Shown piece by piece: positions 42,395 through 52,640 of a stretch of DNA of 64,000 nt. A program made the translations under genes and the position numbers. The stretch lies in contig CANLVN010000003.1 of assembly GCA_947494705.1 (NCBI GenBank), positions 434,001 to 498,000 of the forward strand, written 5' to 3'. This DNA is from an uncultured Erythrobacter sp. Its GTDB lineage: Bacteria > Pseudomonadota > Alphaproteobacteria > Sphingomonadales > Sphingomonadaceae. Position 1 is the first letter of the stretch; each line of letters begins with the position of its first letter. The notes under the pieces are model-generated. The model was not told the DNA's origin and ran no database searches. It saw nothing but the letters and a program-made list of their open reading frames with translations.

Positions 42395-43201
42395 GTGAAG
42401 CGTACCCATCTCCCCTTGAATGCCCTGCGCGTTTACGACGCGGCAGCGCGGCACCTGTCCTTCACACGGGCAGCCGATGAGCTTGCGGTGACCCCCGCCG
42501 CCGTCGGACAGCAGATCCGCGCGCTTGAGGATCACCTCGGCGTCGTCCTGTTCCGCCGCACTTCAAAGGGACTCGAACTCACGCCGGAAGGCACCGCCGG
42601 CCTTGACGCGCTGCGTGAAGGGTTCCTGAGCTTCGAGGAAAGCGTTGCCGCGATGCAGGCGGGGCAGTCGAGCGACCGCTACACCATCGCCGCCCCGCGC
42701 GAATTCTACGCCGCATGGCTCGCCCCGCGCCTCGCGCCGTTCCAGGCCGAGACCCCCGGCGTGCAATACATCCTCGCCCCCGACGAGGGCGCCGACTTCA
42801 CGCAGGCCAATCTCGACCTCGCGATCCGCTTCGTCACCGGACCGGGAGAGCTGGAGGGCGTCCAGCTCGCCCCCGCGCTCAAGGTCGAGGTCGCCGCCCC
42901 CAACGCCCGCAACGCCTGGATCGACTGGCCCGAGGCCGGGCTGCCCGACGAAGCATCGCCCTGCGTCAAGACCAGCAGCGCCGGACAGGCCATGTCGAGC
43001 GCGCTCGCCGGGATGGGCCGCACCCTCCTTCCGCTGGCGCTGGTCGAGAGCGCGCTGGCAAACGGCACGCTGGAGGCGTTGGGCGAACCGGTGGAAAGCC
43101 GCCGCGCCTACTGGCTGCTCGCGCCGGTCCCCCAATGGCGCAGCAAGAAGGTGAAAGCGCTCGTCGCCCACCTCACCAGCGCCGACACCGACCCGGCCTA
43201 G
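42395..43201 (+). CDS. LysR-family regulator, GcvA-like
   Basis: 268 residues, GTG start at 42395. HTH at residues 8-65: PLNALRVYDAAARHLSFTRAADELAVTPAAVGQQIRALEDHLGVVLFRRTSKGLELT, which resembles GcvA-type regulators (AF..AARHLSFT.AA..L.VT..AVS). The effector domain is truncated compared with typical LysR (300), ending LLAPVPQWRSKKVKALVAHL. The target is unknown; no divergent gene. The stop overlaps the next, convergent gene by 4 bp. Confidence 0.88.
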   Translation: MKRTHLPLNALRVYDAAARHLSFTRAADELAVTPAAVGQQIRALEDHLGVVLFRRTSKGLELTPEGTAGLDALREGFLSFEESVAAMQAGQSSDRYTIAAPREFYAAWLAPRLAPFQAETPGVQYILAPDEGADFTQANLDLAIRFVTGPGELEGVQLAPALKVEVAAPNARNAWIDWPEAGLPDEASPCVKTSSAGQAMSSALAGMGRTLLPLALVESALANGTLEALGEPVESRRAYWLLAPVPQWRSKKVKALVAHLTSADTDPA

Positions 43202-43941
43202 CCCGCCCGGTCCGCCGCCCGCGCGGCTGAGGCCTCGGCCCGCTTCTTCTCCAGCACCGCGTCGAGGAAGGTCCAGTCCTGCGGCACCAGCCCGCGCGCC
43301 TTTGCCTCGCGCGTCCATTCCTCGGCCAGGTCCAGCTTCAGCTGAGCCATCTTGCGGGTGATCGCGGCGTTGATGCGGGCGATGCGCTCCGGATCGTTCT
43401 CCTCACGCGCACGTTCCTCGGCATATTCGCGCTTCACCCGCTCATAGACCGGATGGCCCGGTCCGATATCCTTCGCCGGGTTGTAGCGTTCGGGCAGGCG
43501 GTTGCGCAGGAAGAACATCACCAGCGCTTCGTTATGCCGCAGCTCGGTCCCCAGCACCTGTCCCGCCGAGACGACCATGCGCTCCTCCCCCGCAATCGCG
43601 CGGGACAGCGCGCCCGCCTCCAGCCGCGCCACCCCCCGGTCGATCGCCGCATCCCATGCCTCGCGAAACCCTTGCGCGCCGGGCCGCTGGCGCAGCTTGT
43701 AGAGCGCCTCCATGCTCTTCCCGATATGTCGCGCCGCCTCGGAGACGATGCCGGTCGCCGCCAGATGCGCGATAAAGGCGCGCTGCAGGTCCGCCGTGAT
43801 CGAGTTGCGCCGCGGAGCCTTGTGCGGAACCGGCTCGAAATCGAGCAGCGGATCATCGGGCGCAGGCGGCTCGCAGACATGCGCGACGGCGGACGTGGCC
43901 TGCCGCGCGATGGCGCGGGTGGGGATGGGGGAGTGGGTCAT
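43198..43941 (-). CDS. HTH-containing conserved hypothetical protein
   Basis: 247 residues from ATG 43941. A helix-turn-helix-like core reads LQRAFIAHLAATGIVSEAARHIGKSMEALYKLRQRPGAQGF, followed by AWDAAIDRGVARLEAGALSRAI. This pattern recurs in sphingomonad proteins of unknown function and resembles the DNA-binding part of small terminase subunits. The C-terminal third is a charged helix with many Arg/Glu. ATG overlaps the stop of a 54-codon gene as ATGA. Confidence 0.7.
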   Translation of the reverse strand: MTHSPIPTRAIARQATSAVAHVCEPPAPDDPLLDFEPVPHKAPRRNSITADLQRAFIAHLAATGIVSEAARHIGKSMEALYKLRQRPGAQGFREAWDAAIDRGVARLEAGALSRAIAGEERMVVSAGQVLGTELRHNEALVMFFLRNRLPERYNPAKDIGPGHPVYERVKREYAEERAREENDPERIARINAAITRKMAQLKLDLAEEWTREAKARGLVPQDWTFLDAVLEKKRAEASAARAADRAG

Positions 43942-44102
43942 TGAGACCCGATGCGCCCGGCATCGAGATGCGCCTCCCACTGCTGTTCGTGCGAAAGCGA
44001 GAAGAAGTCCGGCACAAGCGGCGAGGCCCAGACCATCGGCACCGGCGCAACCTTGCGAATGCGCGGGCGGTCAGGGGCAGGGGTGGTGGGGGAGGTCGTC
44101 AT
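43938..44102 (-). CDS. 54-residue conserved-looking small protein
   Basis: MTTSPTTPAPDRPRIRKVAPVPMVW then FSLSHEQQWEAHLDAGRIGSQ; Pro-rich start and a helical end. The stop TGA overlaps the ATG of the HTH gene (ATGA) so the two are translationally coupled. No known family. The larger in-frame ORF extends to 44318, but ATG 44102 has CCTCC on the coding complement (GGAGG is 44091-44095 in the plus sequence, not a ribosome site), so the start is not firmly fixed. Confidence 0.5.
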   Translation of the reverse strand: MTTSPTTPAPDRPRIRKVAPVPMVWASPLVPDFFSLSHEQQWEAHLDAGRIGSQ

Positions 44103-44442
44103 GGGCGGTTCGTGGGTTTCGGTCCGCGACTGGCGGACCGCAAGGCCGACTGGCCGCCCGAGCTTGTGCGAGGATAGCCAGGTGAGCGGATGCGAACGCC
44201 GGCGCTTGAGGCGAAACAAACAATGGACCGGGGGATCAAGCAGGTTTTGTGCGAGTAGGAAAATGGAGATTTTCCGCCCTGTCAGCCTACTCCCGAGCCG
44301 CGTCAGAGACATGACCATGAAGGGCTGCCACCACCCCGATTACAACGTTTTAATGGTTAACTCCGTCGCATTCCATGAAAATTACGAGCGTCGCAAAGAA
44401 TATTATTGCTAGGAGCAATTCATTGATTCGAAGGGGGAATTG

Positions 44443-44976
44443 ATGCGTCCTGAGGCTAACTTTTCTGAACACTGTCCGAAAAACCGTAACCTGCTCGAAC
44501 TGGTGGAGAGCCAATGTGGGCCGGAAGAACTGCGCAACCTTGCAGGAACCATGCTGCGCCTTGCCGATGCGATCGATCAGGATTGGTCGAACCCTGCGCC
44601 CATGGCATTTGGCTGGCCGAGCGAGGCCAAGCGGATCGAGCGTGATGCTTTCAATCTCGCGATGCGCGCGAGGCACGAACAGAAGCGGCGCGAAAAACGC
44701 AAACCGCATTTGCCCGAGGAATTTCTCGGTGAGCCTGCATGGGACATGCTGCTCGAATTGTTCTGCCAGTTCGCCGGTGGCGCCAGGGTATCGGTGAAGA
44801 GCATCAGCTACGTCTCCGGACTGGCGTCGACCACCGCGCTGCGCATGATCGAGCGTCTCGTGGAAGCAGGCCTGATCGCCCGCGCCGCGTCGGAGACCGA
44901 TGGGAGGGTCGTCCTGCTCAACCTGACGCAGAAGGGCGTGGTATCGGTCGGGCGGGCATTGAAGGGGATGGGGTAG
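44443..44976 (+). CDS. MarR-like winged-helix regulator
   Basis: 177 residues. The N-terminal half has helix LLELVESQCGPEELRNLAGTMLRLADAID. The winged-helix part is about 100-170: WDMLLELFCQFAGGARVSVKSISYVSGLASTTALRMIERLVEAGLIARAASETDGRVVLLNLT, matching MarR recognition helix plus wing (D-x-R-x-x-x-L-x-L-T). Ligand and targets unknown. ATG 44443 follows AAGGGGGAA. A hairpin at 44997-45016 may end the unit. GC content is ordinary, so it probably belongs to the native chromosome rather than to the adjacent AT-rich gene. Confidence 0.72.
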   Translation: MRPEANFSEHCPKNRNLLELVESQCGPEELRNLAGTMLRLADAIDQDWSNPAPMAFGWPSEAKRIERDAFNLAMRARHEQKRREKRKPHLPEEFLGEPAWDMLLELFCQFAGGARVSVKSISYVSGLASTTALRMIERLVEAGLIARAASETDGRVVLLNLTQKGVVSVGRALKGMG

Positions 44977-44996
44977 GGGGGAAGTATCGTGGTTAA

Positions 44997-45016
44997 GCTC
45001 GCCCGTCGGGGCGAGC
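44997..45016 (+). terminator. Hairpin after the MarR-like gene
   Basis: GCTCGCCC (44997-45004) pairs with GGGCGAGC (45009-45016), loop GTCG. A second perfect hairpin, GCGGGCC-GGAT-GGCCCGC, is at 45092-45109. The composition becomes AT-rich from about 45175. Confidence 0.55.
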
Positions 45017-45267
45017 ATCCTCGGTGCTGTTCCCTGCGCTTCGCTGCGGGGCATTTGCGGGCGGGCGGTCGCCCTGCGACGGAGAAGCCAAGCGGGCCGG
45101 ATGGCCCGCGCCCAGCGTCTGAGTGCGCAAACAAAAGCCGCATGGTCCGGCCCTTGCACAGGGAGTGGACTGGGAATTAAGCACATTTTTGGCGTGCAAA
45201 AGAATGACGGGCAACAATGTTGTTGCTAAGTGATTAAAGGAGTTGTGAACATCGGAAGGATGTCATC

Positions 45268-46842
45268 TTGAAGGTTTCGGAAGAATGGCAAGACGAATGG
45301 GTCTCATCTTCTAGATACACATTACTAAGTTGGGATGATCTTGCGCTAAGGAGATCAACAACCGATGAAGTTGAGCAGGAGCTGTGGCGACGTCATGGTC
45401 CGCGCGCCAGATCTCTGACTGACAAGGAGATGCTTGAAAGGGGGCTTCTCTTGGAAGGCCCAGCTTCAGATCTGTTTCACATCGCCTACATTCCTTGGAC
45501 TTTCCCCGGTGGAAGGTCAGGGAAGAATGCTTGGAGTGAAGATGATTGGTCGAAATTTCGAAGGGTCTTAAAAGAGTTCCTCAGTATCAATAATGGAGCG
45601 CTGAGTTCTTTTTTGTGGCAGGGACTCACGCTCGAATCGCAATATGCATCTGAATTACTCAGGCTTAGTTTGTCAAACTCGCACTTAATTGGCGACATTG
45701 ATTGCGATCGTGTCTCTTCGGTAAGTCTATCTGGAAATTTGGTGGACGGGAGTTACGCAGGCCAATGTGTCAAGCTCGAAAACTGTTGGCTTGCGGGCTG
45801 CGCACGAGTCTCGGAGAGGACTGCCGATTTGGAGGACTGCCGGATTGGCGAATTGAATTACCGTTCGGAGCAAAATAGGTCTGATCAGCTCAATCTCAAG
45901 AACTGTGACATAGATAAGATGCGCGTTAATGGTTTTGTGAATTCAATCCTGATTGATGAATGCAATCTCCGTGATGCGAAGTTTATTGGAACTGATATTG
46001 GAAATATATCAGTTAGTGGCGGTTCCGAAAAGGAAGTGTCGATAAGCCTTTTTGATAGCAATATATCTGGACGATTTAGCTTTTCAGGAGTTAAATTTGT
46101 TGACCGAAGGGGTGACTGTGAGTGGAACTTTGAGCATGCAAAATTCATGGGCAAGGTCCGTATCATTGATGCCTGTTTTGCGTTGTCAATACTATCCGAT
46201 GCACAGTTCGATGGACCAATAGACATTGAATATGCTGAAACCGCCGCTGAAGACGTATTTGAGACCGAGTTGAGTGACATTCGGAAGTCGAAGGGGATTG
46301 GCGAGATTGTATCAGAACGCCGAAGACGAAAGCTTGAGCGCGCTTGCCAACTCATCTGCGACCGCCATCGGCAGGACGGTCGGAGGGACTTGGAGCACCG
46401 CTTTCGGCGGATGGAGCTAAAGGCGCGTGCGTATCGACAGGGTGCGGATAATGGGACGAAGTTCCTGAGTTGGTCTTACGAGATGGTTTCCGATTTTGGG
46501 CGGAGCTTTTTCAGGCCGATGGTATCATTGTCTGTTATTTGGCTAACATTCTTTGCCATTTATTTGTTGCTTGGTGGGATCGCTCTTGGGCTGCCGCTTT
46601 TTGAGATTGGCTCATTTAATAGAGAGGCTGTCGTTGATGCTGCCCTACTATCGATAGACAAGACTTTCCCTTTTGGTGCTTCAGTCGAGGAGGCCGATCT
46701 CTTTGACAAAAAGTTGATAGGCTCAGACGGTGGGGCATCCGCATTTTTTGTTGGTGCCCTTGGCGCGTTCCAAACCGTGTTATCTGGACTGATGGTTTTC
46801 TTGGCGGGTCTCGCCATTAGAACCAAGCTCTTAATCGGATGA
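45268..46842 (+). CDS. AT-rich pentapeptide-repeat protein with C-terminal membrane module (probable horizontal transfer)
   Basis: 524 residues, TTG start at 45268 with GGAAGGA 8 bp upstream. Residues about 110-320 form degenerate pentapeptide-like repeats (LENCWLAGCARVSERT, LKNCDIDKMRV, DECNLRDAKFIGTD). A basic region (RRRRKLERACQLICDRHRQDGRRDLEHRFRRMELKARA) then leads to SYEMVSDFGRSFFRPMVSLSVIWLTFFAIYLLL and a last helix (FFVGALGAFQTVLSGLMVFLAGLAIR). Pentapeptide proteins with this two-helix ending, S-D-F/Y-G-R-S-x-x-R-P, are widespread and resemble potassium-channel-like pores; function unknown. Codon choice and AT content differ sharply from all flanking genes. Confidence 0.75.
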   Translation: MKVSEEWQDEWVSSSRYTLLSWDDLALRRSTTDEVEQELWRRHGPRARSLTDKEMLERGLLLEGPASDLFHIAYIPWTFPGGRSGKNAWSEDDWSKFRRVLKEFLSINNGALSSFLWQGLTLESQYASELLRLSLSNSHLIGDIDCDRVSSVSLSGNLVDGSYAGQCVKLENCWLAGCARVSERTADLEDCRIGELNYRSEQNRSDQLNLKNCDIDKMRVNGFVNSILIDECNLRDAKFIGTDIGNISVSGGSEKEVSISLFDSNISGRFSFSGVKFVDRRGDCEWNFEHAKFMGKVRIIDACFALSILSDAQFDGPIDIEYAETAAEDVFETELSDIRKSKGIGEIVSERRRRKLERACQLICDRHRQDGRRDLEHRFRRMELKARAYRQGADNGTKFLSWSYEMVSDFGRSFFRPMVSLSVIWLTFFAIYLLLGGIALGLPLFEIGSFNREAVVDAALLSIDKTFPFGASVEEADLFDKKLIGSDGGASAFFVGALGAFQTVLSGLMVFLAGLAIRTKLLIG

Positions 46843-46863
46843 GTGCGGATATCCGACGCACTC
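46841..46863 (+). terminator. Hairpin at the end of the AT-rich gene
   Basis: GAGTGCG (46841-46847) pairs with CGCACTC (46857-46863). The left arm begins within the stop codon. It marks the right edge of the foreign segment. Confidence 0.5.
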
Positions 46864-46865
46864 CC

Positions 46866-46894
46866 TTGACCAACCCCCGATCCTCCACTATCTG
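46866..46894 (+). promoter_or_regulatory. Promoter-like sequence upstream of rpsL
   Basis: TTGACC (46866-46871), 17-bp spacer, TATCTG (46889-46894). The -35 is good for alphaproteobacteria, the -10 poor. It is 354 bp upstream of rpsL and ahead of a terminator, so its role is uncertain. Confidence 0.25.
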
Positions 46895-46975
46895 CGCCCC
46901 ATCCGAGGACAGGCTTCGCCGCGCGCGATTCCCGTCTTCGAACAATAGAGCTGAACATTGCCGGTTCGTCCCGCA

Positions 46976-47002
46976 GGCCTCGCTGTTGCAGCAGGCCTTT
47001 TT
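46976..47002 (+). terminator. Intrinsic terminator upstream of rpsL
   Basis: GGCCT-C-GCTG, loop TTG, CAGC-AGGCC, then TTTTT (46998-47002). Nine paired bases with a single bulge and a full U-tract. It lies between the AT-rich gene and rpsL. Confidence 0.8.
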
Positions 47003-47247
47003 CTATTGGGTCGTTCCCTCGTTGATCGAGGTGCGATTTGTGGGGTGGCCGTCAAAGTAACCCGGTGGCCGGTGGGCCGATTGCGGGTGGAGCGTTTCAG
47101 GCTCGTGCGAGAAGCAACCGGTCCTTGTCGGGTCGTGAGGGTTCGCCCTTCGATACTGCCAGCACCGAACGCCGACTTCGCCGTGCCGCGCCTCACCCAA
47201 CAATCGAACCCCAGTGTCACCTCCATACGGTGAAGAGAAAGACTCAT

Positions 47248-47619
47248 ATGCCGACGATCAACCAGCTGGTCCGCAAGGGCCGCGTTCCGCAGAAGGCCAA
47301 GTCGAAGGTCCCTGCGATGGAGCAGAACCCGCAGAAGCGCGGTGTCTGCACGCGCGTCTATACCACGACGCCGAAGAAGCCGAACTCCGCTCTGCGCAAG
47401 GTCGCCAAGGTGCGCCTTACCAACCAGCGCGAAGTCATCTCCTACATTCCGGGCGAAGGCCACAACCTGCAGGAGCACTCCGTCGTGCTCATCCGCGGCG
47501 GCCGTGTTCGCGACCTTCCCGGCGTTCGTTACCACGTCCTTCGCGGCGTGCTCGATACGCAAGGGGTCAAGGACCGCAAGCAGTCCCGCTCGAAGTACGG
47601 CGCCAAGCGGCCGAAATAA
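47248..47619 (+). CDS. rpsL: 30S ribosomal protein S12
   Basis: 123 residues, standard length. Conserved decoding-site loops [20 protein letters not shown] and [17 protein letters not shown], which contact the A-site, are intact. Lysines at the streptomycin-resistance positions are wild type: Lys in PKKPNSA (K42 in E. coli numbering) and Lys in a downstream TNQREV/VKDRKQ region. ATG 47248 follows a GTGAAGAGAAA leader. First gene of the str operon. Confidence 0.98.
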   Translation: MPTINQLVRKGRVPQKAKSKVPAMEQNPQKRGVCTRVYTTTPKKPNSALRKVAKVRLTNQREVISYIPGEGHNLQEHSVVLIRGGRVRDLPGVRYHVLRGVLDTQGVKDRKQSRSKYGAKRPK

Positions 47620-47657
47620 TAGGTGCGGCTCAGGCGTCCGCCTGAGCCTTGGTGCCA

Positions 47658-47732
47658 AGCCAGCCCTCTCCCCCGCCCTTCCACCCGGACATCGTATCCT
47701 CAAGGGTGGAAGGGCGGGGGAGAGGGCTGGCT
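47658..47732 (+). repeat. Perfect 29-bp inverted repeat between rpsL and rpsG
   Basis: Left arm 47658-47686 begins AGCCAGCCCTCTCCC and ends CTTCCACCC; right arm 47704-47732 is its exact complement; loop 17 nt (47687-47703). The 29-bp perfect stem with a C-rich and a G-rich strand is far stronger than any terminator here, yet it interrupts the str operon and lacks a T-run. It ends 28 bp before rpsG. The element could be a mobile palindromic repeat or an attenuator/processing site between S12 and S7. Confidence 0.9.
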
Positions 47733-47760
47733 CCGGAGACCTCCGAAGGAGTTTTGTAAA

Positions 47761-48231
47761 ATGTCACGTCGTCGTCGTCCCGAAAAGCGGGTCATCCTGC
47801 CCGATCCCAAGTTTGGTGATCAGGTGCTTTCGAAATTCATGAACAACCTCATGCTCGACGGTAAGAAGGCCGTTGCCGAGGGAATCGTCTACAGCGCTCT
47901 CGAAACGGTCGAGAACAAGGCGAAGGCCGATCCGGTCCAGCTGTTCCACGATGCGCTCAACAACGTGAAGCCGCAGGTCGAGGTCCGCAGCCGCCGTGTC
48001 GGTGGTGCGACCTACCAGGTGCCGGTCGAGGTTCGCCCCGAGCGTGCCCAGGCCCTCGCGATCCGCTGGCTGATCGGTGCGGCTCGCGGTCGCCCTGAAA
48101 CGACCATGAGCGCGCGCCTGTCGGGCGAGCTGATGGATGCGGCCAACAACCGCGGCAATGCCGTGAAGAAGCGCGAAGACACGCACCGCATGGCGGACGC
48201 TAACCGCGCCTTCTCGCATTACCGCTGGTAA
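47761..48231 (+). CDS. rpsG: 30S ribosomal protein S7
   Basis: 156 residues: [72 protein letters not shown] and the C-terminal [21 protein letters not shown]. Binds the 3' major domain of 16S rRNA and nucleates head assembly; in E. coli it also represses the str mRNA. ATG 47761 is preceded by GAAGGAG at 47745-47751. Confidence 0.98.
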   Translation: MSRRRRPEKRVILPDPKFGDQVLSKFMNNLMLDGKKAVAEGIVYSALETVENKAKADPVQLFHDALNNVKPQVEVRSRRVGGATYQVPVEVRPERAQALAIRWLIGAARGRPETTMSARLSGELMDAANNRGNAVKKREDTHRMADANRAFSHYRW

Positions 48232-48244
48232 CTGGCGCTGGTAA

Positions 48245-48329
48245 GATTGTGGGCAGGGCGCGGGACACGTCTTTCGCCTGTCACAATCGTCACTATATGG
48301 GGGCCGATCCGCTGAACCCGGCGGCCCCC
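48245..48329 (+). promoter_or_regulatory. Two hairpins in the rpsG-fusA spacer
   Basis: First: GATTGTG-GG-CAGG (48245-48257) with CCTG-T-CACAATC (48277-48288). Second: GGGGGCCG (48299-48306) with CGGCCCCC (48322-48329). The second ends 22 bp before fusA. In E. coli the S7 repressor acts between rpsL and rpsG; a comparable role here is only a guess. Confidence 0.5.
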
Positions 48330-48351
48330 GAGAGACCTTAAGGAAGATATT

Positions 48352-50484
<2,133 letters not shown>

Positions 50485-50502
50485 GCAGGCTGCAACAGCT
50501 AG

Positions 50503-50531
50503 GGGCGGCGCCTGATTCAGCGGGGCCGCCC
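50503..50531 (+). terminator. Hairpin between fusA and tuf
   Basis: GGGCGGC (50503-50509) pairs with GCCGCCC (50525-50531), then TTTCTC. It may reduce read-through into tuf or be an mRNA-processing site; tuf still lies in the operon direction. Confidence 0.55.
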
Positions 50532-50577
50532 TTTCTCCCGCGAAAGCAATCAATTCAGAAGAAGGTAATACAGAGAA

Positions 50578-51768
50578 ATGGCGAAGGAAAAGTTTGAGCG
50601 GAACAAGCCGCACTGCAACATCGGCACCATCGGTCACGTCGACCACGGCAAGACCACGCTGACCGCTGCGATCACCAAGGTGATGGCTGAAACGTATGGC
50701 GGCGCAGCTGTCGATTTCGCAAACATCGACAAGGCTCCCGAAGAGCGTGAACGCGGCATCACCATCTCGACCGCGCACGTCGAGTATGAAACCGATGCAC
50801 GTCACTATGCGCACGTCGATTGCCCGGGCCACGCCGACTACGTGAAGAACATGATCACCGGTGCTGCCCAGATGGACGGCGCGATCCTGGTTGTGAACTC
50901 GGCTGACGGCCCGATGCCGCAGACCCGCGAGCACATCCTGCTTGCGCGTCAGGTCGGCGTTCCGGCTCTGGTCGTCTACATGAACAAGGTCGACCAGGTC
51001 GATGACGAGGAAATCCTCGAGCTCGTTGAACTCGAAGTTCGCGAACTGCTTTCGGCATACGACTTCGACGGCGACAACATCGCAATCGTCAAGGGTTCGG
51101 CTCTGGCCGCACTCGAAGGTCGCGACGACAACATCGGCAAGGAATCGATCATCGAGCTGATGAAAGCTGTCGATGAGAATATCCCGCAGCCCGATCGTCC
51201 CGTCGACAAGGACTTCCTGATGCCGATCGAAGACGTGTTTTCGATCTCGGGTCGTGGTACGGTTGTGACCGGCCGCGTCGAAACCGGCGTTGTGAACGTT
51301 GGCGACGAAGTCGAGATCGTCGGCATCAAGGACACCACCAAGACGACCGTCACTGGCGTCGAAATGTTCCGCAAGCTGCTCGATTCGGGTGAAGCGGGCG
51401 ACAACATTGGTGCCCTGATTCGCGGCGTTGGCCGTGAAGAAGTCGAGCGTGGCCAGGTTCTCGCGAAGCCGGGTTCGGTTACTCCGCACACCGAGTTCAG
51501 CGCCGAAGTCTACGTGCTGTCGAAGGACGAAGGTGGCCGTCACACGCCGTTCTTCGCCAACTACCGCCCGCAGTTCTACTTCCGCACCACTGACGTGACC
51601 GGCGAAGTGATCCTTCCCGAAGGCACCGAAATGGTTATGCCGGGCGACAACGTGACCATCGGCGTCAAGCTGATCGCTCCGATCGCCATGGATGAAGGCC
51701 TGCGCTTCGCAATCCGCGAAGGCGGCCGCACCGTCGGCTCGGGCGTGGTTTCGAAGATCACTGCCTAA
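50578..51768 (+). CDS. tuf: Translation elongation factor Tu
   Basis: 396 residues, standard. [18 protein letters not shown] (P-loop), [15 protein letters not shown] (switch I), [24 protein letters not shown] (switch II), [10 protein letters not shown] and GSAL (guanine specificity), [12 protein letters not shown], and the C-terminal barrel ending [11 protein letters not shown]. Carries aminoacyl-tRNA to the A-site. ATG 50578 is preceded by AGAAGG. A terminator at 51801-51832 separates tuf from the S10 operon, unlike the fully fused arrangement in some relatives. Confidence 0.99.
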   Translation: MAKEKFERNKPHCNIGTIGHVDHGKTTLTAAITKVMAETYGGAAVDFANIDKAPEERERGITISTAHVEYETDARHYAHVDCPGHADYVKNMITGAAQMDGAILVVNSADGPMPQTREHILLARQVGVPALVVYMNKVDQVDDEEILELVELEVRELLSAYDFDGDNIAIVKGSALAALEGRDDNIGKESIIELMKAVDENIPQPDRPVDKDFLMPIEDVFSISGRGTVVTGRVETGVVNVGDEVEIVGIKDTTKTTVTGVEMFRKLLDSGEAGDNIGALIRGVGREEVERGQVLAKPGSVTPHTEFSAEVYVLSKDEGGRHTPFFANYRPQFYFRTTDVTGEVILPEGTEMVMPGDNVTIGVKLIAPIAMDEGLRFAIREGGRTVGSGVVSKITA

Positions 51769-51800
51769 GCGACAGACCCTCGCAAGAGGGTGTTGAATTC

Positions 51801-51832
51801 GGGGCCCGGTTCACACATGTGAGCCGGGCCCC
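51801..51832 (+). terminator. Terminator after tuf
   Basis: GGGGCCCGG (51801-51809) with CCGGGCCCC (51824-51832); an inner TCAC/GTGA continues the stem. AATTTATG follows. It ends the str operon. Confidence 0.8.
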
Positions 51833-51908
51833 AATTTATGTAAGGCCCGTTTTCCGAATTCGGGGGAAGGGCTACGAGGTTTCGCGTAATTTTCGTGGCA
51901 CTTCGGGG

Positions 51909-51937
51909 TTGCCAGAATCCCGGCATCCCGATATACG
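51909..51937 (+). promoter_or_regulatory. Promoter candidate of the S10-spc operon
   Basis: TTGCCA (51909-51914), spacer 17, TATACG (51932-51937). It lies after the tuf terminator and 143 bp before rpsJ, the expected place. Confidence 0.4.
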
Positions 51938-52079
51938 CGCGCCAACCTCAACGGAGATTCGTATCCGTTGTAACGAAATTAGAATGGCCCGCCCGCGGAA
52001 GGGAAGTCTGAAGCGGGGCTGGGCTTTTGTTTTTGAGGGAGGGAAACCTCTCTTCGGCTCTTTCGCATCGGTGTAGGTA

Positions 52080-52391
52080 ATGGAAGCTCAGAATATTCGT
52101 ATTCGCCTCAAGGCGTTTGACCACCGCGTTCTCGACCAGGCTACTGGAGAGATCGCAGATACGGCCCGTCGTACCGGCGCGCTTATTCGTGGCCCCATTC
52201 CCATGCCGACGCGTATCGAGAAGTTCACCGTGAACCGCGGCCCGCACATCGACAAGAAGTCGCGCGAGCAGTTCGAGGTGCGCACCTACAAGCGGCTGCT
52301 CGACATTGTGCAGCCCAACGCCCAGACGGTTGATGCGCTTATGAAGCTCGACCTCGCTGCTGGCGTGAACGTGGAAATCAAGCTGGCGTAA
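52080..52391 (+). CDS. rpsJ: 30S ribosomal protein S10
   Basis: 103 residues: [69 protein letters not shown]10 is also NusE, linking the ribosome to NusG antitermination. Length is standard. First gene of the S10 operon. A 249-bp gap follows before rplC, longer than usual for this operon; it holds no gene that I can support. Confidence 0.98.
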   Translation: MEAQNIRIRLKAFDHRVLDQATGEIADTARRTGALIRGPIPMPTRIEKFTVNRGPHIDKKSREQFEVRTYKRLLDIVQPNAQTVDALMKLDLAAGVNVEIKLA

Positions 52392-52640
52392 GCTGCCGAT
52401 CTCCCCGTCCTTCGAGCGGACGTTAAACATCTCGAGAATTTGGGTCCCCGATGGCCCCGCAGGTCGTAAGAGACCCGCAAGACATCTGGATACCGCCGAG
52501 CATGCTCGGGCTGCGTCCTCCGTCTCGCCAAACTTGCCATGAAGGTGAGTGCGGCATCAGCCCGGACGGGGCTCGCAGCATAATCAATTGGGTTGGCATG
52601 CACCTCTGGGATGGTCCCTTGGGTGCCTCTGTAAGGAGTA

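Larger units (their letters stand above)
46843..47247. other. Leader and upstream region of the str operon
   Basis: 405 bp without a protein gene. It contains the hairpin above, a promoter-like TTGACC/TATCTG pair (46866-46894), and an intrinsic terminator (46976-47002), followed by 245 bp of GC-rich leader to rpsL. The terminator may insulate the ribosomal operon from the AT-rich gene, or attenuate it if the promoter lies upstream of it. Confidence 0.5.
51769..52079. other. tuf-rpsJ intergenic region with terminator and promoter
   Basis: 311 bp with a terminator after tuf and a promoter-like sequence for the S10 operon. The rest is a leader of about 140 nt before rpsJ including GGGAGGGAAACCTCTC, a possible short hairpin. 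No protein gene. Confidence 0.55.

Noticed and set aside
45017..45180. Small ORF or gene fragment before the AT-rich gene
   Set aside because: Only a short GC-rich frame, rich in Arg and Pro, ending MVRPLHREWTGN-like; no family resemblance and no start signal.
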